A stretch of DNA of 64,000 nucleotides, taken from Sphingomonas cavernae (lineage in GTDB: Bacteria > Pseudomonadota > Alphaproteobacteria > Sphingomonadales > Sphingomonadaceae). Shown here in pieces: positions 9,164 to 17,553 of this stretch. Both the position numbers and the translations under genes were made by a program. Where the stretch lies: NCBI RefSeq assembly GCF_003590775.1, contig NZ_QYUM01000003.1, positions 312,501 to 376,500 on the forward strand, read 5' to 3'. Under the pieces are notes generated by a model. The model was not told the origin of the DNA and ran no database searches. It worked only from the letters and a program-made list of their open reading frames with translations. Numbering within the stretch: position 1 is the first letter of the stretch; each line of letters starts with the position of its first letter.

Positions 9164-9987
9164 CGTGGACGGTGTGGGTTGATTCAAGGCTGCCTTTTGG
9201 AGGCAGGTTTGAGCCGGGGCGATCTGAGCGAAGCAGAATGGCGCGTTCTGAAGGGTCTGCTGCCGATCGAGCCAGAGAACCGAGGGCGCGGCCGCAGGCC
9301 TGAGCAGAATCTCTCGATAGTCAACGGCATACTCTGGCGGCTGCGCTGTGGGACTGCTTGGCGCGATGTCCCGCCAAAATACGGCAATTGGAACACGATC
9401 TACCGGCGGTTCCGTCGTTGGAGCGAGGCCGGGGTCTGGGAGGCCGTGTCGGTGACGCTTGCCGAGATCATGGCCGACACCGGACACTACAGCATCGACA
9501 GCACCACCCTTCGCGCCCATGTCTCGGCAGCGGGCGGAAAAGGGGGACTTGTCGACGCGCTCTTGGCCGCTCGCGGGGCGGGTTCACCAGTAAGCTTCAC
9601 TGTCTGGCTGATGCCCGAGGACGCCCCGTCGCCTTCCACCTGACTGGTGGTGAAGCCGCCGACTGCACGGCCTATGACACGCTGATCCGCCTGCCGGACC
9701 GCGCTCCGGCGGCTCTGCTGGCCGACAAAGGCTACGACACCAACGCCATTCGCGCCGATCTCGCGAGCCGCAGCATACAGGCTGTCATCCCGGCGCGCTC
9801 CAATCGCCGAGAAAGGATCGAGCACGATCGGCAGCTCTACAGGCAGCGAAACGGCATTGAGCGAATGTTCGGCAAGCTGAAAATCAATCGTGCCGTCGCC
9901 ACCCGCTACGATCAAACGCCCTCAAGTTTCCTCGGCATGGTCCATCTCGCTGCCATCCGGCTTTGGATCAAATTCGTCCACGCCGCC
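9141..9987 (+). mobile_element. IS5-family insertion sequence (IS427-like), 847 bp
   Basis: The ends are perfect 17-bp inverted repeats, GGCGGCGTGGACGAATT at 9141-9157 and its complement at 9971-9987. A TA duplication (9139-9140 and 9988-9989) flanks it inside C-TA-G contexts, so the mirror symmetry extends to 20 bp. Length, ends, TA target and a two-frame transposase fit the IS427 group of IS5. It is inserted in the gene at 8591. Confidence 0.92.
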
Positions 9988-9990
9988 TAG
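9179..9990 (+). CDS. IS5-family transposase in two frames (programmed -1 shift or broken)
   Basis: The first frame runs 9179-9643 (TTG start, or TTG at 9209) and has the N-terminal DUF4096-like domain (LSEAEWRVLKGLLP) and the first catalytic Asp in YSIDSTTLRAH. The second frame, in use from about 9540 to 9990, has LGRSRGGFTSKLH, the second Asp in LLADKGYDTN and the Glu in RNGIERMFGKLK. The shift is -1 and must lie near the run AAAAGGGGG (9538-9546), a plausible slippage site as in many IS427 elements. All three DDE residues are present. The TAG stop is completed by the target duplication plus the flanking G. Confidence 0.88.
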
Positions 9991-10069
9991 GGGGATACAG
10001 GATGCCCAGCGAAAACTAGCGACACTTAATGTCCATCGGAAGTCGGATCAGGGTTGGGAGCCCGTGTAA
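9990..10069 (+). pseudogene. Displaced 3' end of the gene at 8591
   Basis: Joined to 9140 after removal of the element and one TA, this stretch continues the same frame for 26 codons (beginning R-G-I-Q-D-A-Q-R-K) and ends in TAA. It has no start of its own and is no longer attached to the gene. Confidence 0.7.
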
Positions 10070-10100
10070 GGGCTCTTGTGTGCTGTTGCGCCCCGAACGA

Positions 10101-11249
10101 TTACCGCCAGCGCAGATTGTCGCGCGACAGTTCCGATACCGATCGCATTCCCATGAGCTTCATGTCGCGTTCGATCTCGTCCCGCAGTCTGCCGAGTGCG
10201 CGCTCTACGCCCGGCTGGCCCGCGGCGGCGAGGGCGTAGAGGTAGAGGCGGCCGCCCGAGCACGCCTTTGCGCCGACGCTCAGCGCCTTCAGCACATGGC
10301 TGCCGCGGCGGATGCCGCCGTCGCAGATGACGTCGAGCCTGTCGCCGACCGCATCCACGATCTCGGCGAGCTGGTCGAAGGGGGCGCGGCTGCCGTCGAG
10401 CTGTCGCCCGCCATGGTTGGAGACCATGATCGCGGTCGCGCCGATGTCGACGGCGCGTTTCGCGTCGTCGACCGACATGATGCCCTTGAGACAGAATTCG
10501 CCGCCCCATTCGGCGCGGATGGCTTCGGCCATCTTCCAGTCCATCGACTGGTCGAGCATGGTGTTGAAGTAATCGGCGATCGAGAGCGCGACATTCGTCC
10601 CCTCGCTCACGTGATCCTTGAGGTTGGAGAGCTCGAACTTCTCGCGAAAAAGATAGTTGAGCGTCCAGCGCGGGTGCGCCGCGAAGCTCAGCGCCGAGCG
10701 CGGTGTGAGTCTGGGCGGCGAGGTGAAGCCCGTGCGCAGGCAACGTTCGCGATTGCCCCCGACGATCGTATCGACGGTCAGCGTCAGCGCGTCGAACTTC
10801 GCGTCCCTGGCTCTCGCGATCATCGCATGGTTCAACCCCTTGTCCTTGTGGACATAGAGCTGGAACATCTTTGGCGTGGAGATCATCCCTCCGACATCCT
10901 CGATGCTGACTGTCGCCAGCGAGGAGATGCCGAAGAAGGTGCCGAACTTCTCGGCGGCGCGGCCGACGGCGCGCTCGCCCTGCCAGTGGAAGAGGCGCTG
11001 GAGCGCGGTCGGCGAGAGGAAGAGCGGCATCGCGATCTTCCGGCCCATCACGGTGGTGCTCATGTCCACGGTTTCGACGCCCGCGAGCACATTGGGCACG
11101 AGGTCGCAGCTTTCATAGGCGTCGGTGTTGCGGCGACAGGTCAGCTCGTCGTCGGCGGCGCCGTCGATATAGTGGAATATCGGGCCCGGCAGACGGCGTT
11201 TCGCCAGTCGGCGGAAGTCTTCGATATTATGGCAATCGCTCAGCCGCAT
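10101..11249 (-). CDS. lldD: FMN-dependent L-lactate dehydrogenase / alpha-hydroxy acid oxidase
   Basis: 382 residues, the usual length. Seen: N-terminal FHYIDGAADDE, the FMN/substrate motif SNHGGRQLDG near residue 275 with the catalytic His, and the phosphate-binding DGGIRRGSHVLKAL. The family oxidises L-lactate or related 2-hydroxy acids and passes electrons to the respiratory chain or O2; LldD-type is likely but the substrate is inferred. The flippase gene ends 12 bp upstream on the same strand, so the two may share a transcript. Confidence 0.9.
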   Translation of the reverse strand: MRLSDCHNIEDFRRLAKRRLPGPIFHYIDGAADDELTCRRNTDAYESCDLVPNVLAGVETVDMSTTVMGRKIAMPLFLSPTALQRLFHWQGERAVGRAAEKFGTFFGISSLATVSIEDVGGMISTPKMFQLYVHKDKGLNHAMIARARDAKFDALTLTVDTIVGGNRERCLRTGFTSPPRLTPRSALSFAAHPRWTLNYLFREKFELSNLKDHVSEGTNVALSIADYFNTMLDQSMDWKMAEAIRAEWGGEFCLKGIMSVDDAKRAVDIGATAIMVSNHGGRQLDGSRAPFDQLAEIVDAVGDRLDVICDGGIRRGSHVLKALSVGAKACSGGRLYLYALAAAGQPGVERALGRLRDEIERDMKLMGMRSVSELSRDNLRWR

Positions 11250-11261
11250 GCGATGTCCCTC

Positions 11262-12788
11262 TCAAATGAGGCGCAGCTTGCGCCCCGCCTTGCCGAGCGC
11301 CGCCCGGTCTGCATACGGCAGCGCAAAGCGGCATGCCGTCCAGATCGAGGCGGCCGCGATCAGCGTGACGAGCGGTAGCTGGACGATATCGGGTTGGAGC
11401 TTGGCCGCGGGTATGGCGAGCGCGAGGCCCGGGAGCGCAATCAGAACGGAACGCAGCGCAGTTCGCGCGAACGGGCGCTCGAAGGGGTGGACGCCGTCGA
11501 AGCGGTGGAGCTGGAAGAGCGGGATGATCGCGGCGATGATGAAGCCCGTGCTCGTCGCGAGCGCCATTCCCGTGAGGCCATGGCGTTCAACAAGCGGCAC
11601 ACCCACGAGTGCGGCGGCGGCAAGGCCGATCGCGCTCGCCGCCAACTGCTGGCGATAACCACCGATCACCTGTTGTACCGGGACTGCCGCGCCGAACACC
11701 GCCTCTGCCATGCGCGCGAGGATGAGCACGACGAGCGCGGCGTGCGCGGCATCGGCGCCGCGCCCGAACAGGCCGAGAATGGCCTCTCCGCCTGCCGCCA
11801 TGACGAACCCCAGCGGCACGACGATCGCGAAGGCGAGCCGCGTGGCAAATGCATAGATTGGCTGGACCTCTGCCTTGCCCCCGCGCGCCGCCGCCGAGGC
11901 AAGCGGGGCGAGGACATAGGCGAAGGCGGTGCGGACGAGCTGGACGACGCTCGAGACCTTGCGCGCGATCGTATAGAGCGCGGCGGCGGTTGCGCCCGCG
12001 GCGCCGGGGATGAGCGCGTTGAGGAAGATCGGCGGCGCGTCGCCGAACAGCCGCGCGACCGCGTTGGCGGGGAGGATTGCGAGTCCCGCGCGGAAGGTCT
12101 CGAAGACGATCGGCTCGATCAGCGGGCCGCGGAAGAATAGCCGCAGATCATATTGCCGTGCGAGCAGGCGGATGCTGAGCAGGCAGATGATCCCCAGCGA
12201 TATGAGATGCGCGACGAACAGCGCCATGATGCCGAAGCCCGCCGCATAGAGCGCCGCTGCCAGAACGAGCCTGATGAGCTGCTCCCAGAAGATGCGCAGC
12301 CGTATCTCGGCTCCGAAGACGCGGCGTGCGCGCAGCGCCGAAGTCGCGATCTCGACAAATGCCCAGAGCGGGAGCGCCCATGCGAAGAGGCGCACGGCGT
12401 CGACAAGCATCGCCTGGTCGCGCGGCGCCGCGTTGAATAGGGGAGCGACATGTGGCGCGAACAGCGAGATCATCCCCGCAATCAGAAGGCACGGCACGAC
12501 GCCGATCAGCAGCGCCGAGCGTAGCGCTGCAACGGCGTCGCGCTCGCTCTTCGCCTGCGGCACGACCCGTTGCAGCGAGGAGGTCATGCCGAGATCGGCG
12601 ATATTCTCGATCAGGTTCACCGCCGCCCAGAGCACGGCGTAAATGCCATAGCCCGCCAGCCCGAACAGCCAGACATAGACGGGCTGCGAAACGATATCGA
12701 TCACGCCGCCGAGCCGTGCGAGCAGCGTGGTCCCGAGCCCCCTGGCAAAGTCGCGGCTGGTGACGGGTTCGGGGGCTGAGGCGGTCAT
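11262..12788 (-). CDS. Polysaccharide/lipid flippase of the MOP superfamily (Wzx-like)
   Basis: 508 residues with about 12-14 hydrophobic helices throughout, an integral inner-membrane protein. The repeated helix pattern and N-terminal ARLGGVIDIVSQPVYVWLFGLAGYGIYAV type sequence fit polysaccharide biosynthesis exporters (PF01943/PF13440 type) that flip lipid-linked saccharides. No glycosyltransferases are adjacent; the neighbours are the ATP-grasp/PLP/nucleotidyltransferase set, so its cargo may be that pathway's product (inference). It diverges from the first ATP-grasp gene across 129 bp. Confidence 0.78.
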   Translation of the reverse strand: MTASAPEPVTSRDFARGLGTTLLARLGGVIDIVSQPVYVWLFGLAGYGIYAVLWAAVNLIENIADLGMTSSLQRVVPQAKSERDAVAALRSALLIGVVPCLLIAGMISLFAPHVAPLFNAAPRDQAMLVDAVRLFAWALPLWAFVEIATSALRARRVFGAEIRLRIFWEQLIRLVLAAALYAAGFGIMALFVAHLISLGIICLLSIRLLARQYDLRLFFRGPLIEPIVFETFRAGLAILPANAVARLFGDAPPIFLNALIPGAAGATAAALYTIARKVSSVVQLVRTAFAYVLAPLASAAARGGKAEVQPIYAFATRLAFAIVVPLGFVMAAGGEAILGLFGRGADAAHAALVVLILARMAEAVFGAAVPVQQVIGGYRQQLAASAIGLAAAALVGVPLVERHGLTGMALATSTGFIIAAIIPLFQLHRFDGVHPFERPFARTALRSVLIALPGLALAIPAAKLQPDIVQLPLVTLIAAASIWTACRFALPYADRAALGKAGRKLRLI

Positions 12789-12860
12789 CGCGGGCGGGTG
12801 GCGGCGGGCGGCATGGCGCGGTGATCAACGCACGCGCGGCGCTTGTCAACGGACGCGGCA

Positions 12861-12888
12861 TTGATATTGTCTACTGAATTACTATACA
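12861..12888 (+). promoter_or_regulatory. Probable sigma70-type promoter for ATP-grasp gene A
   Basis: TTGATA (12861-12866), a 16-bp spacer, and TATACA (12883-12888) lie 30 bp before the ATG at 12918, in a short AT-rich island within GC-rich DNA. The match is good but not tested. Confidence 0.5.
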
Positions 12889-12917
12889 AAGTATCTCTTC
12901 TCTCCCAAGGTGTTCCC

Positions 12918-13943
12918 ATGCCCCATCCCAACACGCTTCGCATCGCGCCCGCCGACAAGGCGCGGCTCAAGATCATGTTCCTCGCCAAACACGCGCTGGC
13001 GGGGGGCGTGCCCGATGCGGCCGATGGCACGCACGCGGTCTATCATGACGAGATGCTGACGACGCTGAGAGGGATCGGGCTGAGCGTTCGGCCCGCCAAC
13101 AGCTATGAAGCGCTGTTCGACTGGCCCGACGCCGATTTCGTGGTGACGCTGCTCAACCGCGGCGGCTTTGTGAACAGCGAGATGCTCGCGCCCTTGCTGT
13201 TGCGGCGGCACGGGCTCCCCTTTCTGGGCGCCGCGCCGATCCTGCGGGGCTTGTCCGACGACAAGCATCTGATGAAGGCGGTCGCCGCGCGGCGCGGGGT
13301 GCCGGTCACGCCCTGGAATATCGTGCGGCAGGGGCAGGGCGGCGTCAGCGAACCGGATTTCGCGTGGGAGCGGCTGGTGGTGAAGCCCAATGCCAGCTCG
13401 GCGAGCTGGGGTGTGAAGATCATCGACGACTGGGCCGAGGCGCGCGCGCATGCCGAGAGTATTCTGGATTCAGGGCACGATGTGATTATCGAGCCCTATG
13501 CGCCGCTGATCGACATCGCGGTGCCTGTGGTTGGCGCGGACGGACCGTGGCTGTTGCCCGCGTTTGGCTATTACCCCGTCGACCGCCCGGGCGACGTGCG
13601 CTCCTACGAGGAAAAGCGCAATCTGATCGCGACGGGCGACGATCCGCTCGAGGCGATCGGCGATCGTGCGCTGATCGTGCGGCTGGAGGCGCATGTGCGC
13701 GCGATGCTGCCCGAGCTCTGGCCCTTCGATTACGGCCGCTTCGAGTTCCGCTATGACCCCGTGACGGGCGATGTACGGTTCATGGAAGTGAACCTGTCGT
13801 GCAACCTCTGGTCGAAGAAGACGATCAGCCGCTCGGCGCGCTCGCTTGGCGTGAGCCATGCCGAGCTGGTCGAGACGATCGTCGCGCACAGCATGGAACG
13901 ACAGGGGCTGATCCGCGCGGAGCGGGTGCGGCTGGCGGCGTGA
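12918..13943 (+). CDS. ATP-grasp ligase-like protein A (D-Ala-D-Ala ligase-like)
   Basis: 341 residues from ATG 12918, with AAGG upstream. Seen: N-terminal RLKIMFLAKHAL, a central ATP-grasp loop LVVKPNASSASWG, and metal-binding C-terminal residues in FMEVNLSCNLWSKK. This matches the fold of D-alanine-D-alanine ligases and related carboxylate-amine ligases, but the family is not canonical Ddl, which normally lies in the mur/fts cluster. It is a clear paralogue of the protein at 16531 (340 residues; shared LLNRGGF, ILRGLSDDKHL, VKPNASSASWGV, PFDYGR, NLWS). It probably joins an acid to an amine with ATP; substrate unknown. Confidence 0.72.
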   Translation: MPHPNTLRIAPADKARLKIMFLAKHALAGGVPDAADGTHAVYHDEMLTTLRGIGLSVRPANSYEALFDWPDADFVVTLLNRGGFVNSEMLAPLLLRRHGLPFLGAAPILRGLSDDKHLMKAVAARRGVPVTPWNIVRQGQGGVSEPDFAWERLVVKPNASSASWGVKIIDDWAEARAHAESILDSGHDVIIEPYAPLIDIAVPVVGADGPWLLPAFGYYPVDRPGDVRSYEEKRNLIATGDDPLEAIGDRALIVRLEAHVRAMLPELWPFDYGRFEFRYDPVTGDVRFMEVNLSCNLWSKKTISRSARSLGVSHAELVETIVAHSMERQGLIRAERVRLAA

Positions 13944-14187
13944 TCGGGCGACGCCTCTCTGCGACTAATGGCCCGCGGCCGGCCGACTGTCCCACATCGC
14001 AGCCGGCCGAACCGCAGCCCATCCCGTAATTGGGGAAGGCCGCTGGTTTCCGGGAAGCCGACATTCAGCTACGCTACGCTCCGATGCTCGGAAATCCCAT
14101 TTTTTCGGCTCGACCTCGACTCAATGTCGATCCGTCCCAGGACTGCCGACTCAAAGCGGCAGGAAGCCAGGCTGGAGGCGAAATTTC

Positions 14188-14886
14188 GTGACGGACAAGA
14201 CGCCGCGTTCAACTCCCGATCGCCGCAGGCATCGTCTTGCCGCAAGGCTGGCATGGACGCTTCTTGCCATTCTTGCAGTTCCGCTGGCTTATGGTGCGGC
14301 CGGCTATGTCAGCGGGTTTATCCCGGTAAATGATAACTGGCGCGAGGCGAAACAGGGCGTCACCATCTATGTCGAAACCAACGGCGTCCACACCAGCCTC
14401 ATCCTTCCCATTGCTGCCGAAGGAATAGACTGGCGCGGACTGGTATCCCCGAACGACCTCGCCGACCCGCGCTACGCTGGCGATCACTACGGCTTTGGCT
14501 GGGGTGAGCGGCGCTTCTATCTCAACACGCCGACATGGGCCGATCTCGATGCGCGCACCGTGATCCGCGCGACGATCGGCAGCGACGAGACACTGGTGCA
14601 TGTCGACCATGTCGTCCGCCCCTTTCCCGACCGCTGGCGCCGCCCGCTGAGGCTCAGCTCCGACGAGTATCGCCGTCTTTCCGCCTATATCCGCGCGAGC
14701 TTTGCGCCGGGGCGCCCCAAACCGATCCCCGGCTACACGCCCAGTGACATCTTTTATGAGGGGCGCGGCCATTATGATGCGATCACGACCTGCAACGAAT
14801 GGACGGGCGCGGCGCTCCGCGCCACCGGAGTCCGTGTCGGCGCCTGGACGCCGTTCGAAAGCGGCGTGATGCGATGGTTTCGTTAG
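14188..14886 (+). CDS. TIGR02117/DUF2459 family protein
   Basis: 232 residues. GTG start at 14188 with GGAGG about 10 bp upstream. One N-terminal hydrophobic helix (about 22-45) acts as signal anchor, and the rest should be periplasmic. Seen: YVETNGVHTSLILP near residue 65, DHYGFGWGERRFYL, and TTCNEWTGAALRATG near the C-terminus; these His, Asp and Cys-Asn positions are the hallmarks of the DUF2459 family, whose function is not known to me. It overlaps the 3' end of the convergent PLP gene by 4 bp. Confidence 0.78.
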   Translation: MTDKTPRSTPDRRRHRLAARLAWTLLAILAVPLAYGAAGYVSGFIPVNDNWREAKQGVTIYVETNGVHTSLILPIAAEGIDWRGLVSPNDLADPRYAGDHYGFGWGERRFYLNTPTWADLDARTVIRATIGSDETLVHVDHVVRPFPDRWRRPLRLSSDEYRRLSAYIRASFAPGRPKPIPGYTPSDIFYEGRGHYDAITTCNEWTGAALRATGVRVGAWTPFESGVMRWFR

Positions 14887-16367
14887 GCGCTGATCACCTT
14901 CTCCAGCGCGTCGGCGACCGTGGTCATGTCGCGTTCGAACTGCGCCTCGAGCGCGGCGTCGTCGAGCGCGTCGAAGGCTGTGACCTGCGGCATTGAGAGG
15001 CCGACGCGCAGCGTGCCGCCCCAGCGGCCATCGGGAAGGCGCACGCATTTCACGGGCTGTCCCAGCCGCACGCCGTGATCGACGAGCGCGCGGTGGATGC
15101 GCTTGGCCTCGTCGAAATCGGGCTGGCCGGGCATGTGCGATATGTCGATCGTGGACAGCGTGCGCATCTCGATCGGATGCGCGTCGCCCTCGGCGCGTTC
15201 GCCGGGCGCATAGGGCGCGATGCGGCGGCCGCCCAGCCGCTCGACCATCGCCTTGCGGACCGCGGCGTGGAAGGCGAGCACAACGCGTTCGACGCGCTCG
15301 ATACTCAGTGCCTGGAAGCGCTCGAGCTCGAACACCGACGCTTCCAGGCGGAGCAGCAGGCCGAGATTGGACTCGCGTGGAAGCAGGTCGACATCGGGCC
15401 AGTTGTCGGGCCATTCGCCGCGGCGGAAGATCTTGCAAAAGGCGATCGGCATCAGCGCTGCCGCCTCGACCGCGGCGCGCGGGACGAGCGCGAAGCCGCT
15501 GAAGGGCGGGCCGCCCATGAACTTGGAGCCCGTGAGCAGCACGGTGCAGCCGCGCGCGAGATAATCGTGGATCGCCTGTGTCGTGATGCGCGCCTGGCAC
15601 GCATCGACGATGAAGCTGACCGCACCGCCATGTTTTGCGGCGAGCGCGTCGATATGCTCGAGCGAGGGCAGGACAAGCCCGGTCTTGGAGCCGTGGACGA
15701 CATGGACGACGGTGTGGCGGTCTTCGGCCTTCGCCTCGATCACCTGCCGATCGACTTCCTCTGCCACCGACTCGGGGCGCCATGCGGCGCCCAGATCGTC
15801 GCGCACGGGAACATTGGTCAGCTCGATCTTTTCGGGGATGCGGCCGCCCACGGGTTCGCCCGGCGCGACCGCGATGTCACGTGCGGTCTGCTTCGCGAAA
15901 TATTGCCCGCGCGCCGAATAGATGCAGCCGCTGCCCACCTCGTCGGCGCCGAGCAGGATGTTGCGGATGCCGCCCGGCGCCTTTTCCTTGGCAAGCGCGA
16001 GGCCGACATATTCTAGATCGGTGCCGGAGGGTGAGAAGACGATCTCCACATCCTCCGCAAGATTGTAGGAGGCGCGGATGCGGTGGCGTAGCCGCTCCAG
16101 CGCTTCGGCATAGCCATCGGGCGAAAGCGTCAGATCGGGCGCGATCTCCGCGATCCGGCGGCAGCCATGATCGAAGGCAGGCGCCGAGATGTCGTTCGCG
16201 GTCGACGAGGCATAGGCGATCGCGTCCGACGGCCGGGGCTGCGAGAAATACTGGTTGAGGCCCGTTTCCGGGTCGAGGATGATGCGCGCGTCGCCGCCCT
16301 GAGTGAGGAGTTCGGCGGCGGAGTCGGCGAAAGCCTGCGCGTTCATCGCGGTGGCTGTCAGTTTCAT
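14883..16367 (-). CDS. PLP-dependent fold-type I enzyme (class V aminotransferase-like)
   Basis: About 494 residues from ATG 16367; a TTG at 16379 would add four. Seen: IVDACQARI, where the Asp should pair with the pyridine nitrogen of PLP, and LLTGSKFMGGPPFSG, where Lys (residue 282, codon near 15522) should form the Schiff base. The layout recalls cysteine desulfurase and class V aminotransferase folds, but it is longer than usual and I cannot name the reaction; aminotransferase, lyase and decarboxylase are all open. It is divergent from ATP-grasp gene B and convergent with the DUF2459 gene. Confidence 0.72.
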   Translation of the reverse strand: MKLTATAMNAQAFADSAAELLTQGGDARIILDPETGLNQYFSQPRPSDAIAYASSTANDISAPAFDHGCRRIAEIAPDLTLSPDGYAEALERLRHRIRASYNLAEDVEIVFSPSGTDLEYVGLALAKEKAPGGIRNILLGADEVGSGCIYSARGQYFAKQTARDIAVAPGEPVGGRIPEKIELTNVPVRDDLGAAWRPESVAEEVDRQVIEAKAEDRHTVVHVVHGSKTGLVLPSLEHIDALAAKHGGAVSFIVDACQARITTQAIHDYLARGCTVLLTGSKFMGGPPFSGFALVPRAAVEAAALMPIAFCKIFRRGEWPDNWPDVDLLPRESNLGLLLRLEASVFELERFQALSIERVERVVLAFHAAVRKAMVERLGGRRIAPYAPGERAEGDAHPIEMRTLSTIDISHMPGQPDFDEAKRIHRALVDHGVRLGQPVKCVRLPDGRWGGTLRVGLSMPQVTAFDALDDAALEAQFERDMTTVADALEKVISA

Positions 16368-16530
16368 AAAATTGATCAATCCCTGGGGTCACGCGGAATT
16401 TGGGCGCATCTTGACGCCCGCATTGCGGCGAAAAAAAGGCTCGTTGGCGCTTCGACGGTTTATTCCCTATATGCGCCGCGCCGGACAGGGCAAGCCCAGC
16501 GCCGGACCGACATATTGCGAAGGTTCCCAC

Positions 16531-17553
16531 GTGACTCAGCCGATTTCTCCGCTCCGCATTCCGCAGGAAGCCAAGGACCGCCTCAAGATCATGTTCATCG
16601 CCAAGCACGCGCTGGGCGACGGCACGCTGCACCCCGAGGACGGCAACCACGCCGTCTATCACCATGAGGTGCGCACGATCCTGGAGGGGCTGGGCATCAA
16701 CCTCGTGCTCGCCAACAAATACGAGGCGCTGTTCGAGAATCCGGGGGTCGACTTCGTTTTCCCGCTGCTCAACCGCGGCGGCTTTCTCAATTCGGAGATG
16801 ATGCTGCCGCTGCTCTGCACGCGGCTGGGCATTCCCTATCTGGGTGCATCGCCGATCCTGCGGGGCTTGTCCGACGACAAGCATCTGACCAAGCTCGAGG
16901 CGAAGGCGCGCGGCATTCCGACCGCGCCCTGGGCGATCTACCGGCGCGGCGCGCCCGTGCGCGAGGCCGATTGCCCGATGGCCGAGCGCATGGTGATCAA
17001 GCCCAATGCCTCCTCGGCGAGCTGGGGCGTGGGCGATGCCGGCGACTGGGCGGGGGTCAGGGCCGCGGTCGCGGGCATCCACGATCAGGGGCATGACGCG
17101 ATCGTCGAACCCTTCCTCAACGGCAGCGATGTCGAGGTGCCCGTCATCACCGTGAACGACGAGCCCGCCGTGATGCCGATGATGATGTTCCGCCAGGCCG
17201 ATCCAACGCATCTGCGTACCTATTGGGAAAAGCGCGATCTGGTCGATCGGACGCAGAAGTACGAGCTGTTCGCGTTCGAGGACAAGGAATGGCAGCCCAA
17301 GATCGACGCGCTGACGCGCAAGATGGTCGAGGTGTTCCGGCCCTTCGACTATGGCCGCTATGAATTCCGCCTCGACGAGGAAAAGGGCGAGGTGCAGATG
17401 CTCGAGGTGAACCTCAACTGCAACCTCTGGTCGCAGAAGGTCTATGGCCGTTCGGCGGTGCTCGCGGGGCTGACGCAGGAGCAGCTCATCGAGACGATCC
17501 TGTGCGAGAGCCTTGCGCGCCACGGCCTGATCGAGCGGGACGCGATCGCTTGA
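16531..17553 (+). CDS. ATP-grasp ligase-like protein B
   Basis: 340 residues from GTG 16531, with GAAGG about 10 bp before it; this start makes it the same length as paralogue A. Seen: RLKIMFIAKHALGDG, ILRGLSDDKHLTK, MVIKPNASSASWGV, PFDYGRYEFR and MLEVNLNCNLWSQK, which together make an ATP-grasp site with its metal-binding Glu/Asn. The central part has diverged from A (different residues in 205-260), consistent with a different substrate. Its stop overlaps the TTG start of the nucleotidyltransferase gene, so the two products are probably made in proportion. Confidence 0.72.
   Translation: MTQPISPLRIPQEAKDRLKIMFIAKHALGDGTLHPEDGNHAVYHHEVRTILEGLGINLVLANKYEALFENPGVDFVFPLLNRGGFLNSEMMLPLLCTRLGIPYLGASPILRGLSDDKHLTKLEAKARGIPTAPWAIYRRGAPVREADCPMAERMVIKPNASSASWGVGDAGDWAGVRAAVAGIHDQGHDAIVEPFLNGSDVEVPVITVNDEPAVMPMMMFRQADPTHLRTYWEKRDLVDRTQKYELFAFEDKEWQPKIDALTRKMVEVFRPFDYGRYEFRLDEEKGEVQMLEVNLNCNLWSQKVYGRSAVLAGLTQEQLIETILCESLARHGLIERDAIA

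Noticed and set aside
16303-16530. A 76-residue N-terminal extension of ATP-grasp B
   Set aside because: The extension is antisense to the PLP gene start; GTG 16531 gives the same length as paralogue A and has a ribosome site.
12918-17553. Naming the two ATP-grasp genes ddl (D-alanine-D-alanine ligase)
   Set aside because: Only the fold fits; the context lacks mur/fts genes, two copies diverge in the substrate region, and the conserved Ddl motifs are not clear.
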